A program made the translations under genes and the position numbers. From NCBI GenBank assembly GCA_031279715.1, contig JAITHY010000235.1, forward strand, positions 1 through 22,068: 22,068 nt of DNA, in the 5' to 3' direction. This document shows positions 1-7,646 of the stretch, piece after piece. The stretch comes from Verrucomicrobiales bacterium (GTDB taxonomy: Bacteria > Verrucomicrobiota > Verrucomicrobiia > Methylacidiphilales > JAAUTS01). The notes under the pieces are model-generated. The model was not told where the DNA came from, did not search any database, and saw only the letters and a program-made list of their open reading frames with translations. Each line of letters starts with the position of its first letter. The first letter of the stretch is position 1.

Positions 1-518
1 TCGCCAACGGGCACCGCCTCAATGTTCACCTGGTGATGAGGCCAGCGTGGTTGGAATTTTTTGTCAAACACCAGCGCGTAAGCCACGCCAAGGGCTGGAT
101 ATTCGAGCAAGTCGCGCGGGTTTGCCTGCGCGATGCGGAGCAGATGTTTCAGCGCGGCGGAGGGCCGGTTAACCGGCAGGATTTTTTCGGCGAACAGGTG
201 CGAGACAGCGGCTTCCTTGCCCAGCGCAATGAACGTGTCGCGGTTGGCGTTGTTCCTTAACAGGTCACCGGCAACGAGGCCCAGCCGCACCCACTGCCAG
301 TGCCGGAGCCAGTGTTGAAAATCGCTGTTGGTGAAGGCGTCGGCGCCGTGGCGCTGATAGTCAGCGGCGAGTTGTTTTTTCAATTCGTCATTGGCGGCGC
401 GCCAGGAATCCGGAGCCGGATGGCGTTGCCACCACGCGCTGACGGTGTCATGGTTCCAGGGCTGAAGCTGGGCGAAACAAGCGGACGCTGACAGTGACAG
501 GCAGAACAGGAGTCGCAT
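1..518 (-). CDS. Secreted protein of unknown function, C-terminus beyond the window
   Basis: An uninterrupted minus-strand frame starts with ATG at 518 and runs off the left edge (172 codons seen). The first ~16 residues (MRLLFCLSLSASACFA) look like a signal peptide, so the product is probably exported. The rest is mostly helical-looking and rich in Trp, His and Leu, with a stretch near residue 150 reading LLEYPALGVAYALVFD followed by WPHHQV. I have a faint memory of similar YPAL/HHQV stretches upstream of transglutaminase-like domains in Verrucomicrobia and Planctomycetes proteins, but the domain itself would lie outside the window, so no function is assigned. Motif copies lie at the signal peptide (LSLSAS) and at codons for TVSA. 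It follows the GT2 gene on the same strand after a 186-base gap and may be a separate unit. Confidence 0.75.
   Translation of the reverse strand, partial: MRLLFCLSLSASACFAQLQPWNHDTVSAWWQRHPAPDSWRAANDELKKQLAADYQRHGADAFTNSDFQHWLRHWQWVRLGLVAGDLLRNNANRDTFIALGKEAAVSHLFAEKILPVNRPSAALKHLLRIAQANPRDLLEYPALGVAYALVFDKKFQPRWPHHQVNIEAVPVG
352..366. repeat. Palindromic motif copy
   Basis: CGCTGATAGTCAGCG, a full two-armed copy with one variant base, inside the secreted-protein gene. Confidence 0.7.
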
Positions 519-638
519 GACTGAAGCATAGTCTTGATTGGCCCGGCTGGCAAATGAAGACGGGGCGCGTTATCAGCGCGCGATTTGTGAGGCGGCAGGG
601 GGATAATTTCAAGAGGCGCGCCCGACTGGTTGTTGCCG

Positions 639-656
639 CCGCTGACAATCAGGCGG
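639..656 (+). repeat. Extended motif copy between genes
   Basis: CCGCTGACAATCAGGCGG, in the 186-base gap after the GT2 gene. As RNA it could form a short bulged stem. Confidence 0.7.
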
Positions 657-704
657 ATGATGTTTTTTCGGTTTCTTTTTTCAAAGGAGTTGAGGGCGAA
701 TCAA

Positions 705-1634
705 TCAGCAGTTAATCCGTTCTCGCTCCACCACCAGCGGACGTTTGGTGAGCTTGGTGTGGATGGCGCCGATGTATTCGCCGAGGATGCCGATGCAGAT
801 GAGTTGCACCGCGCCGAGGAAAAAGAAGCCCACCACCAGCGGCGCGATGCCGATGGAAAAATCCTCCCAGTAGATTAGCTTGAACATCAAATACACCGCG
901 CCGGTTAAAAACGACAGGATGGACAGGACAAAGCCACTGAGCATGGCCAGTCGTAGCGGGACTTTGGTGTGGCTGGTGAAGCCCAGCATGGCGAGGTCGT
1001 AGAGCGCGTAAAAATGAAAGCTGCTGCGCCCGCGCTGGCGCACTGGTTGCACAAATGGGACGGTGGCGACGGGGTAGCCCAGCTCGCTGATTTGGCCGCG
1101 AAAATACGGATACGGGTCGTCCATGTCGCGCAGGTGTTGGATTACCACCTGGTCGTAGAGGCCGCAGCCGGTGAAGTTTTTCAGCAGGGTCACGTCCGCC
1201 AGCCGTGTGACCAGGTTGTAATACAGCCGCCGCACGGTGAACATCAGCCATGACTCGCGGCTTTGGTTTTTCACCGCGGCGACCACCTTGCTTCCTTGTT
1301 CCCATGGCGGAAGGAATTGCTCAATGAGTTCCGGCGGGTCTTGCAAGTCGGAGGCGAGGAAGATGACGGCGTCGCCGCGCGCTTGCAGCAGGGCGTGATG
1401 GCAGGAGCGGACGTAGCCGAAGTTGCGGACGTTGAGGATGACTTTGACGCGCCGGTCACGGCCGGCGAGTTCGCGCAGCAGGGCGGGGGAGCCGTCGGTT
1501 GAGCAGTTGTCGATGAGCAGATATTCCCACTGGTATTCGGGGTGACGGTCAGCGATGGCGAAGACGCGCCCGGTCAATTCCCGCAGGTTGTCCACCTCGT
1601 TGTAACAGCCGCTGACGATGGTGATGGTTTTCAT
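705..1634 (-). CDS. Membrane-anchored GT2 glycosyltransferase (GtrB/DPM1-like)
   Basis: A 309-residue family 2 glycosyltransferase. The N-terminal GT-A domain begins MKTITIVSGCYNEVDNL and carries the nucleotide-sugar signature DLQDPPE (about residues 94-100), preceded by LLIDNCSTDGS. Two hydrophobic segments near residues 215-245 and 255-290 anchor it in the inner membrane, as in GtrB/ArnC-type enzymes that load a sugar onto undecaprenyl phosphate. The frame is open 13 codons further upstream, but ATG at 1634 is chosen because it overlaps the stop of the preceding SDR gene (ATGA), which suggests translational coupling. It probably transfers a sugar made by the surrounding cluster. The donor sugar cannot be told from sequence. 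Confidence 0.9.
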   Translation of the reverse strand: MKTITIVSGCYNEVDNLRELTGRVFAIADRHPEYQWEYLLIDNCSTDGSPALLRELAGRDRRVKVILNVRNFGYVRSCHHALLQARGDAVIFLASDLQDPPELIEQFLPPWEQGSKVVAAVKNQSRESWLMFTVRRLYYNLVTRLADVTLLKNFTGCGLYDQVVIQHLRDMDDPYPYFRGQISELGYPVATVPFVQPVRQRGRSSFHFYALYDLAMLGFTSHTKVPLRLAMLSGFVLSILSFLTGAVYLMFKLIYWEDFSIGIAPLVVGFFFLGAVQLICIGILGEYIGAIHTKLTKRPLVVERERINC

Positions 1635-2482
1635 AAGCCGAGATAATTTTGCATTCGCGCGGGGTCGCCCCAAAAGGCGAAGGGTTCAAAATTGCGGTAC
1701 GGGTAGTAGCCCAGGTTCAGGGGCAGGCAGGCGTGACGTTCAGCGAGCCATGTTTCCACCATGCGGCGGACGGTCACCGGCTGGCCGGAACAGATGTTGA
1801 CGACGCCGGTGTGAGGGGAGAGGGCGAGCGAGCACAAGCGGCGCGCCAGTTCCTCCACCGGCAAATAATCGCGCAGTTGCTCGCCGCCGGACATGCGGAA
1901 TTCCGGCTCGCCGTCAGCGAGTGCGCGGAGCAGTTGCGGATAGACGGAGCCTGGGTTTTGGCCCTCGCCATACGTGTAGAAAGGGCGCGCCCACAGCAGT
2001 TCAAACGGCCGCTCTGTCCGTGTGAATTCAAGCTGGCGCAGCAGGCTGTACTTCGCCAGGCCGTAGCTGGTGGACGGCAGGCAGGGTTGCGCCTCGTTCA
2101 GCGCGCCGTTTTGCAGTCCGTATTCGGAACAGCTGCCGGTGACCGCCAGCCGCGGCAGTCCGCTGTTGATGAGCTTGGTGAGAAAATTATAATGTCGCGG
2201 CCATTCCCCGGTCATGTGGGCGGGGGACTGGACTTGGTTGACGCCGTGCCAGGCCAGGTGAATCACCAAGTCCGGCGCGCCGAGGCGCTCGTAAGTGTCA
2301 TCGTCAGCGTCCGCCAAGTCGAGTTTGACCACGCCGGGCGTGACGCCGCGCGCCGCCAGCCATGACAGCGCGGGATGGGCGCTGTCGCGGCACATCACGG
2401 TCAGCTTGTGCGGCGTGGCGGCCAGTTCCCTGCAAAGATGTCGGCCGATGAAACCGGTGGCGCCGGTGAGGACGATTTTCAT
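1631..2482 (-). CDS. Extended SDR nucleotide-sugar epimerase/reductase
   Basis: A 283-residue NAD(P)-dependent short-chain dehydrogenase of the extended type. The Rossmann motif GATGFIG lies at residues 7-13, the VIHLAWHG strand near 73, and the catalytic Tyr-Lys pair in SYGLAKY near 140. The C-terminal half contains GEQLRDYLPVEEL, the usual substrate-side motif of sugar epimerases and reductases. Length and layout resemble 4-ketoreductases such as CDP-abequose/paratose synthases (RfbJ/RfbS), which would fit the CDP-sugar genes upstream, but that assignment is a guess. Its last four bases overlap the GT2 start. Upstream, at 2549-2630, lies a decayed second copy of its own 5' end. Confidence 0.87.
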   Translation of the reverse strand: MKIVLTGATGFIGRHLCRELAATPHKLTVMCRDSAHPALSWLAARGVTPGVVKLDLADADDDTYERLGAPDLVIHLAWHGVNQVQSPAHMTGEWPRHYNFLTKLINSGLPRLAVTGSCSEYGLQNGALNEAQPCLPSTSYGLAKYSLLRQLEFTRTERPFELLWARPFYTYGEGQNPGSVYPQLLRALADGEPEFRMSGGEQLRDYLPVEELARRLCSLALSPHTGVVNICSGQPVTVRRMVETWLAERHACLPLNLGYYPYRNFEPFAFWGDPARMQNYLGL

Positions 2483-2548
2483 GCGGGGCCAAGTGTGGCA
2501 GAAGACGGCGCGGCGTCAAGTTTTGCACTCCCACGGCAGGTCATGCCC

Positions 2549-2630
2549 GGCATGTGCGGCGTGGCGGGCAGTTCTCTGAAAAGACGCCGGCCAATGAACC
2601 CCGGTGGCGCCGGTGAGGGCGGTTTTATGC
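2549..2630 (-). pseudogene. Decayed duplicate of the 5' end of the neighbouring SDR gene
   Basis: About 80 bases here align by eye with 2406-2485, the start of the SDR gene at 1631-2482. Shared blocks include TGTGCGGCGTGGCG and GGTGGCGCCGGTGAGG at the same spacing. On the minus strand it reads IKTALTGATG, matching MKIVLTGATG, but the start codon is ATA and one extra base after GATG breaks the frame. The rest of the 310-base gap between 2483 and 2792 shows no convincing gene, RNA or clear promoter. This is either a local duplication or the leftover of a deleted paralogous SDR. Confidence 0.65.
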
Positions 2631-2792
2631 TGCTCAAATCAGAACAACCAATTGCGACACCAAGCGCGGTGAAGTCTGCCGGGGCGAATCAACATTCAAG
2701 CCATTGGCATAATTGCCGCGAAAGGGGAATTAGAGGCGGCCATGCTTTATTCATTCGCTTTGACGCTTGCGGTCACTGCATGTCGATTGGCT

Positions 2793-4535
2793 CTAGCGCA
2801 CCGGCTTTACTTGCAAATTCAAAATGGCAAATCGCGCGCCTTTCGGCGGACTGAGGCGCAGCGCGCGGATGACAGCCCCGCCGGACGGGATGTTGATCGG
2901 CAGCGCCACCCAGTCAGCGCCATCAAAGGTGCGCGGACAATACACGCTGACCGTCTCATAAAATCCCGCGCCGTAATCACAAGAAAATTCCATCGTGCCG
3001 GCAATATCATTCTGAAAGGTGACGACAATTTGCGCGCGCGACAGTGCCGGCGGCAGGCACAACGGCGCTCCCAGCCGCATGATTAAACTTGGCTCACGTG
3101 TTCCGCATTGCCAAATCATGCGACCATCGGCTTGTTTCCGTCTCTCGATATCGACTGCCTCAAATTGCATTTCCGCCGGACGCGGCGCCGACGGCGAATT
3201 CCAGTGAAAGAGAGACCAGCGCCGGCGTTCAAGTATTTCAAGATAACGTGTGTCGGTGTGAAACATGTTCGCGGCTTTGAATACATTCGCGGGGATATTT
3301 TTATAATCCATCGCCAGCAGTCGGTCATATTGCCGCAGACGGTGATGTTGCTTCAATTTTGTGATGCCAAGATTCTGCAATGCCAACAACGCAAGCAGGG
3401 CAAAGGCAACGCTGATGAAGGTCATTTTGCCCGGACGCCAAATCGTGATAGTTTTCACCAGCGGTAACGCTGCCAATGCCAGCGCAATGACCGCGAGTGA
3501 CGCAAAAGTGGTGTAGCGTGACGCAAACGCCTGCCACATCCCAAAACCAGAACGGCCAGCGGTGATGAGCAGACAAAAACCGACGGCAAAAACAAATAAG
3601 CACAGGGGGAAAACATAAGCCGCCAGTTGTTTTTTGAAAAACAGCCAGCCGATGCCCGCCGTGCCCGCGCACAGCACCGTCAAACCGAGCGCTGTGCTCA
3701 TCCAGTTTTCCCCGGCGCAAAACGGCGATGCCAGCGTGCTCAGGAAAAAGTTCACGATATTGCCGGGGGTGTTGCCAAACAACGGCGGATGATGCGCGGG
3801 TTTGACGTAACCGTGTAAATACAGCACAATCATGGCCGCCGCCACTGCCAGCACTGTCAATGGCGCGTGAAGCCGTATTTTCACCCCACCCCACCCCGGC
3901 AAAATCATCACGCAAAAAACCACCGGCAACGTCATCAGCCCATGTGCCGAGCACCATGCCGCCGCCACGCCGGACGTCACCGTCAGCGCCAGCATGAAAT
4001 TTTGACCGCCGGCGCAATACCGGTGAAACCAATAAAATGACAGTGCGGTAAAAAACACCAGCAGGTACCACGCCAGTTGAAAACCCCACAAAATGTTTTC
4101 AACCTGGACGACATTAAACACGCAAAAGCCAACGCCGACCCCAAGCGTCAGACGCCAGGCCTGATCGGAACCTCCGCTGATCGTGACGTCCGCCGCCCTC
4201 CGCAGCCAGATCAAATAAACCAGGTATGTCGCGGTCGCAACCAGCCATGACGCGAACATCAACGCCCGAATGTTGAGATGTGTCAACCAGCCAATGAGCA
4301 TGAAAACCAACCGTGGCAGAAAAATGCGGTGTTCGTTGTGCTGGGCCGCCAAGTCGCTGACAGTCAGCCCGCCTCCGGCGGCTTTCTCCATTAGGAAAAT
4401 GATTTCGCGGTCGTCTCCATTCGGCGTGTCCACTCCCCAACAAATGACCATTGCCAGTCCAAACAACACCGGCGCCAGCAGCAATGGATAATTGAACGAT
4501 GGAAAAAATTCCGCCCGTGACACGCGATTTTTCAT
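2793..4535 (-). CDS. Polytopic membrane protein, probable surface-polysaccharide function
   Basis: A 580-residue inner-membrane protein with about ten or more hydrophobic segments in the first ~400 residues and a soluble C-terminal part of roughly 150 residues that looks beta-rich. Between the first two segments is a polar loop with DTPNGDDREI and QHNEHRIFLPRLV. A DD pair and a NEHR-type loop near the first membrane segment are common in GT-C-like or uncharacterised membrane proteins of polysaccharide loci. I cannot name the family. ATG at 4535 is preferred over one seven codons upstream because it overlaps the previous stop (ATGA) and has GGAGGG eight bases upstream. The CGCTGAC motif is scarce here, with none from about 3000 to 3960, which could mean recent acquisition or constraint by membrane segments. 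Confidence 0.85.
   Translation of the reverse strand: MKNRVSRAEFFPSFNYPLLLAPVLFGLAMVICWGVDTPNGDDREIIFLMEKAAGGGLTVSDLAAQHNEHRIFLPRLVFMLIGWLTHLNIRALMFASWLVATATYLVYLIWLRRAADVTISGGSDQAWRLTLGVGVGFCVFNVVQVENILWGFQLAWYLLVFFTALSFYWFHRYCAGGQNFMLALTVTSGVAAAWCSAHGLMTLPVVFCVMILPGWGGVKIRLHAPLTVLAVAAAMIVLYLHGYVKPAHHPPLFGNTPGNIVNFFLSTLASPFCAGENWMSTALGLTVLCAGTAGIGWLFFKKQLAAYVFPLCLFVFAVGFCLLITAGRSGFGMWQAFASRYTTFASLAVIALALAALPLVKTITIWRPGKMTFISVAFALLALLALQNLGITKLKQHHRLRQYDRLLAMDYKNIPANVFKAANMFHTDTRYLEILERRRWSLFHWNSPSAPRPAEMQFEAVDIERRKQADGRMIWQCGTREPSLIMRLGAPLCLPPALSRAQIVVTFQNDIAGTMEFSCDYGAGFYETVSVYCPRTFDGADWVALPINIPSGGAVIRALRLSPPKGARFAILNLQVKPVR
4355..4368. repeat. Palindromic motif copy
   Basis: CGCTGACAGTCAGC, in the membrane-protein gene, encoding LTVSD on the minus strand. 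Confidence 0.7.
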
Positions 4536-5629
4536 AAAAATTTCCCTCCACGACACCCCGTCTCATTGTCAGCGCCAGCCGCGGCGTCGTAAATTTCCTC
4601 CAGCGTTTTCTCCAGTGTGTAAGACTGCCGCCAGCGGGGGTAATCTTTTTCAAACTTCGACGTGTCGCTAATCCACCAAATGTGATCGCCAGCGCGAGCT
4701 TGGTCGCTGTATGCATAATTCAATTTTCTGCCGCTAACGCTCTCGCTCAGCGCGATGGCTTCCAGCACCGAACAATTCGAGCGCCTCCCGCCGCCGATGT
4801 TGTACACCGCCGCTGACCGTGGCATTTTGCTATATTCTTCAAACGCGGCGACCAAATCGCTCGAGTGAATGTTGTCACGCACTTGTTTGCCTTGGTAACC
4901 AAAAATCGTGTACGGCTTGCCGCTGACAGTGCACTTCACCAAATACGACAAAAAACCATGCAATTCCGCTCCGCTGTGGGCGGGGCCAGTCAAACAGCCG
5001 GCGCGAAAACACACCGTCGGCATATTGAAATAGCGCCCGTACTCCTGCACCATCACATCGGCGGCGACCTTCGACGCGCCGAAAACGCTGTGCTTGGACT
5101 GGTCGATTGAAAAACTTTCGGGAATGCCGTTTTGATACCGATGATCAGCGGCGATTTCCCAGCGCGTCGCCTTTTCGATGAGAGGCAACATGTTTGGCAA
5201 ATCGCCATACACCTTGTTGGTCGAGGTGAAAATAAACGGCGACTCGGGGCAAAATTGTCGCGAGCATTCAAGCAAGTTCAAGGTGCCGCCGGCGTTCACA
5301 TCGAAATCAGTAAACGGCTCGCGCGCCGCCCAGTCGTGCGATGGTTGCGCGGCGGTGTGAATGACAGCGCCGCCGTCAGCGGCAACCTGTTGAAACATTT
5401 CGCGCAACGCCGCGCGGTCGCGAATGTCAACCGCCCAGTGCCTGAACCTCGGCAGGTTGTTTTTCAATTTTTGCAAATTGTCGCCGGTGGATGCCTCCGC
5501 GCCGAAAAAATAGGCGCGCATATTGTTGTCAATGCCATGAATGTTCCAGCCGAGCCTGGCGAAATATTTGCAACTCTCGCTGCCAATCAGTCCGCCCGCG
5601 CCGCTGACGATGAGGTGTTTGGTTTTCAT
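4532..5629 (-). CDS. RfbE-like NAD-dependent epimerase (CDP-paratose 2-epimerase family)
   Basis: A 365-residue extended SDR. The Rossmann motif GAGGLIG is at residues 10-16, the active-site region reads FTSTNKVYGD near residues 138-147, and the Tyr/Lys region near 180 reads SKHSVFGASKVAAD. The STNKVYGD signature and overall length match RfbE/Tyv, which converts CDP-paratose to CDP-tyvelose. In the usual YxxxK motif the Tyr position is Phe (FGASK), as far as I can read it, so activity or exact alignment deserves checking. The start overlaps the preceding stop by four bases (ATGA), and its own stop overlaps the membrane-protein start in the same way, giving tight operon coupling. The C-terminal tail (AGADNETGCRGGKFL) looks non-conserved. 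Confidence 0.87.
   Translation of the reverse strand: MKTKHLIVSGAGGLIGSESCKYFARLGWNIHGIDNNMRAYFFGAEASTGDNLQKLKNNLPRFRHWAVDIRDRAALREMFQQVAADGGAVIHTAAQPSHDWAAREPFTDFDVNAGGTLNLLECSRQFCPESPFIFTSTNKVYGDLPNMLPLIEKATRWEIAADHRYQNGIPESFSIDQSKHSVFGASKVAADVMVQEYGRYFNMPTVCFRAGCLTGPAHSGAELHGFLSYLVKCTVSGKPYTIFGYQGKQVRDNIHSSDLVAAFEEYSKMPRSAAVYNIGGGRRSNCSVLEAIALSESVSGRKLNYAYSDQARAGDHIWWISDTSKFEKDYPRWRQSYTLEKTLEEIYDAAAGADNETGCRGGKFL
4544..4549 (-). promoter_or_regulatory. Shine-Dalgarno site fixing the start of the membrane protein
   Basis: GGAGGG on the minus strand, eight bases before ATG at 4535, inside the last codons of the upstream epimerase gene. It decides between two possible starts. Confidence 0.7.
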
Positions 5630-6646
5630 AAGAAGAATTTGTCCTCAAGCCTGGCGGCATGCCGGGCTATCCATTGGTGAGTGTCAGCGAGGATTTGTTC
5701 CGCGCCGCGCCTGGGCCGCCAGTTGGTCTTGGCAAACAAGCGGGCGCTGTCGGTCACGTACCATGGGATGTCCATGGGCCGCGGCGTGTTGTCCACGCTG
5801 ATGCTCACCTCGTGACCGGTGATTTTTTGGCATAACGCCGTCGCCTCCAGCAGCGACATGCTGCGCGCCGCGCCGCCGCCGACTTGGTAAGGTGCGGCAT
5901 CCCAGCGGTCACCGTCAGCGGCCTGCTCGAACACCAGTTCCGCGAGGTCGCGCGCGTCGAGCAAGTCGCGCACTTGATAGCCCGCGTAGCCGATGTATTT
6001 CAACGCCCGCTGATAGTGGTGCGCCGCCAGCCAGTAGGTGAAAATCCCCTGGTCGGCCCTGCCCATCTGCCACGGGCCGGCGAGCACGCCGCAACGGTCA
6101 ATCACCGCGCGCACGCCGTAAGCGTCGGCGTATTCCTCAATGAATTGCTCCGCCGCGAGCTTGGTTGTGCCGTAGAGCGAGCGCGGCGCTGACGTTGAAA
6201 ATTTTTCCGTGATGCCGCGCGCCCTGTTTGGTGAGTGGCAGCGCCGTCAGCGCGGGCACGCCATAGACGCGGCTGGTGGAGAGGAAAATCATCCGCGCGG
6301 CATGGGCGCGGCAGTATTCGAGACAGTTGAGAGCGCCGTGCAAATTTGTTTCAATCAAATAATCCGGCGACCCGCCGTAGCCCGCCAACACCGACGGCTC
6401 GGCGGAACACTCCACCAGCACATCCGCTGACAGTGAGGCCGGAAAATCCCTCCTGACGCGCACGTCCCCGCGCAACACCTCCACGCCGTGCTCGCGCAGC
6501 CGCTCCGCGTTCAACTCGCTGCCGCGCCGGTGAAAATTATCCAGCGCCACGATGCGCGCCTTGGGCCGCTGTTGTTTGAAATGCAGCGCGATGGTCGAGC
6601 CCACGAAGCCACAGCCACCGGTGATGAGGATGTTGCCGGGGTTCAT
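5626..6646 (-). pseudogene. RfbE-like NAD-dependent epimerase with a frameshift
   Basis: Starts at ATG 6646 (MNPGNILITGGCGFVG, Rossmann motif) two bases after the upstream GT2 stop. It reads correctly through SAEPSVLAGYGGSP and LSTSRVYG, then loses frame at the CG-repeat near 6215-6222. One frame over, the protein continues as GITEKFSTSAPRSLYGTTK, containing the catalytic YxxxK, and runs to the stop at 5626. The span of 1021 bases becomes 1023 (340 residues) if one CG unit is restored, so a two-base loss in a short (CG)n run explains it. This may be true inactivation, a phase-variable tract or a sequence error. The family is close to RfbE-type CDP-sugar epimerases, and it would be the second such gene in the operon. 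Confidence 0.82.
6424..6442 (+). repeat. Extended motif copy
   Basis: CCGCTGACAGTGAGGCCGG, in the frameshifted epimerase (codons for ASLSAD). Confidence 0.7.
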
Positions 6647-6648
6647 GG

Positions 6649-7437
6649 TCAGTGTTCGCGTTTCCGTTTGTAATCGCCGCGGGAAAAATATTTTTCCAGC
6701 CACACGTAGAGAACGATGAACAAATAGCGGCTGCCCATTTCCTTGATTTTCAATTTCGACTCGCCGCTCTTGCGGTTTTGCCAGTTGATGGGCGCCATTG
6801 TCCACGAATAACCGCGCACGATGGCCTTCAGCGGCAGTTCGACGGTGATGTTGAAGTGCGGCGACAAAATGGGTTTCACGCCGTCAATGACCTCGCGGCG
6901 GTAGGCCTTGAAAGCGTTGGTCGTGTCATTGAGCTTCAACGTGAACAAAAGCTGGATGAACAAATTTGCCAGCCGGTTGATTTTCAACTTCAGCCAGGGA
7001 TAATCCACCACGAGTCCGCCCTTCATGAAACGGCTGCCAAACACGCAGTCGAACCCCTCGTTCAACTTTTGCCAATATGCCACCGCGTCGTTTGGCGAGT
7101 CACTTTCGTCCGCCATCATGATGGTGACCGCGTCGCCGGCGGTGTGTTTCAGGCCGAACACGATGGCGCGCCCGAAGCCGTGCGGGCCGGGATTCCGCAC
7201 CGGGTTAAGCGCGGGAATTTCCGCGCGCAACTTCGTTAAAATCTCCCATGTCGCGTCGTTGCTGCCGTCGTCCACGACGACAATTTGGTGCGGAATCCGC
7301 TCTGCTGTCAGCCGGATTGATAACTTTCGCACTGTTTCTGCCACGCATTCCTCCTCATCTCGCGCGGGAATGATGATGGAATACAAACGCAATGCCGATT
7401 TTGCGCCGGCGACCGTACAGTCACTGTCAGCGGACAC
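6649..7437 (-). CDS. GT2 glycosyltransferase (dolichol-phosphate-mannose synthase-like)
   Basis: A 262-residue soluble or peripheral family 2 glycosyltransferase. YSIIIPARDEEE starts the GT-A fold near residue 19, VVDDGSND lies near 54, the metal/donor-binding stretch MMADESDSPND near 105, and FGSRFMKGG near 132. The C-terminus ends soon after a short hydrophobic piece (YLFIVLYVWLEKYF), without the paired anchors of GtrB-like enzymes. The start is a GTG at 7437, supported by GGAGG six bases upstream. No ATG is available at the right place. A CGCTGAC motif copy sits immediately after the start (codons for SADSD). It is the first gene after the promoter at 7550-7578, and the next gene begins two bases past its stop. 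Confidence 0.88.
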   Translation of the reverse strand: MSADSDCTVAGAKSALRLYSIIIPARDEEECVAETVRKLSIRLTAERIPHQIVVVDDGSNDATWEILTKLRAEIPALNPVRNPGPHGFGRAIVFGLKHTAGDAVTIMMADESDSPNDAVAYWQKLNEGFDCVFGSRFMKGGLVVDYPWLKLKINRLANLFIQLLFTLKLNDTTNAFKAYRREVIDGVKPILSPHFNITVELPLKAIVRGYSWTMAPINWQNRKSGESKLKIKEMGSRYLFIVLYVWLEKYFSRGDYKRKREH

Positions 7438-7443
7438 GGCGTG

Positions 7444-7448
7444 CCTCC
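7444..7448 (-). promoter_or_regulatory. Shine-Dalgarno site for the GTG-started GT2 gene
   Basis: GGAGG on the minus strand, six bases before GTG at 7437. It is the main reason for accepting a GTG start. Confidence 0.65.
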
Positions 7449-7503
7449 GCTGAAAATCTAAATTTTGGGATTAAAATTCCGGAAAAAATGCTATAATAAT
7501 TTA

Positions 7504-7532
7504 AATATCGGAATATCGGAATATCGGAATAT
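7504..7532. repeat. Tandem 8-base repeat in the leader of the GT2 operon
   Basis: Three and a half head-to-tail copies of AATATCGG (7504-7511, 7512-7519, 7520-7527, then AATAT). They lie between the predicted transcription start and the GT2 start codon in an AT-rich island (about 7449-7628) that contrasts with the GC-rich surroundings. Copy number could vary by slippage. Confidence 0.9.
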
Positions 7533-7549
7533 AACTTCATCGACAGTTT

Positions 7550-7578
7550 AGTCTAAAAAAGAAATTTGTTTTTGTCAA
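7550..7578 (-). promoter_or_regulatory. Sigma-70-type promoter for the GT2-epimerase-membrane protein operon
   Basis: On the minus strand, TTGACA (7573-7578) is a perfect -35, followed after exactly 17 bases by TAGACT (7550-7555), four of six matches to the -10 consensus. It lies about 110 bases upstream of the GT2 start, in the AT-rich island directly after the rfbG terminator-like hairpin. Confidence 0.6.
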
Positions 7579-7616
7579 ATTATTTTTTTCAAGGAATGCG
7601 GTTGTTATGCGAAGAA

Positions 7617-7646
7617 ATTAAAAATTTTTGACGCGCCGTCGCGTCA
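7617..7646 (-). terminator. Hairpin at the end of rfbG, candidate terminator
   Basis: On the minus strand the rfbG stop codon begins a seven-base-pair stem, TGACGCG-ACGG-CGCGTCA (7629-7646), followed by A4T5 and AT-rich sequence. The T-run does not touch the stem directly, so termination efficiency is uncertain. Its position fits the end of the rfbF-rfbG transcript. Confidence 0.5.
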
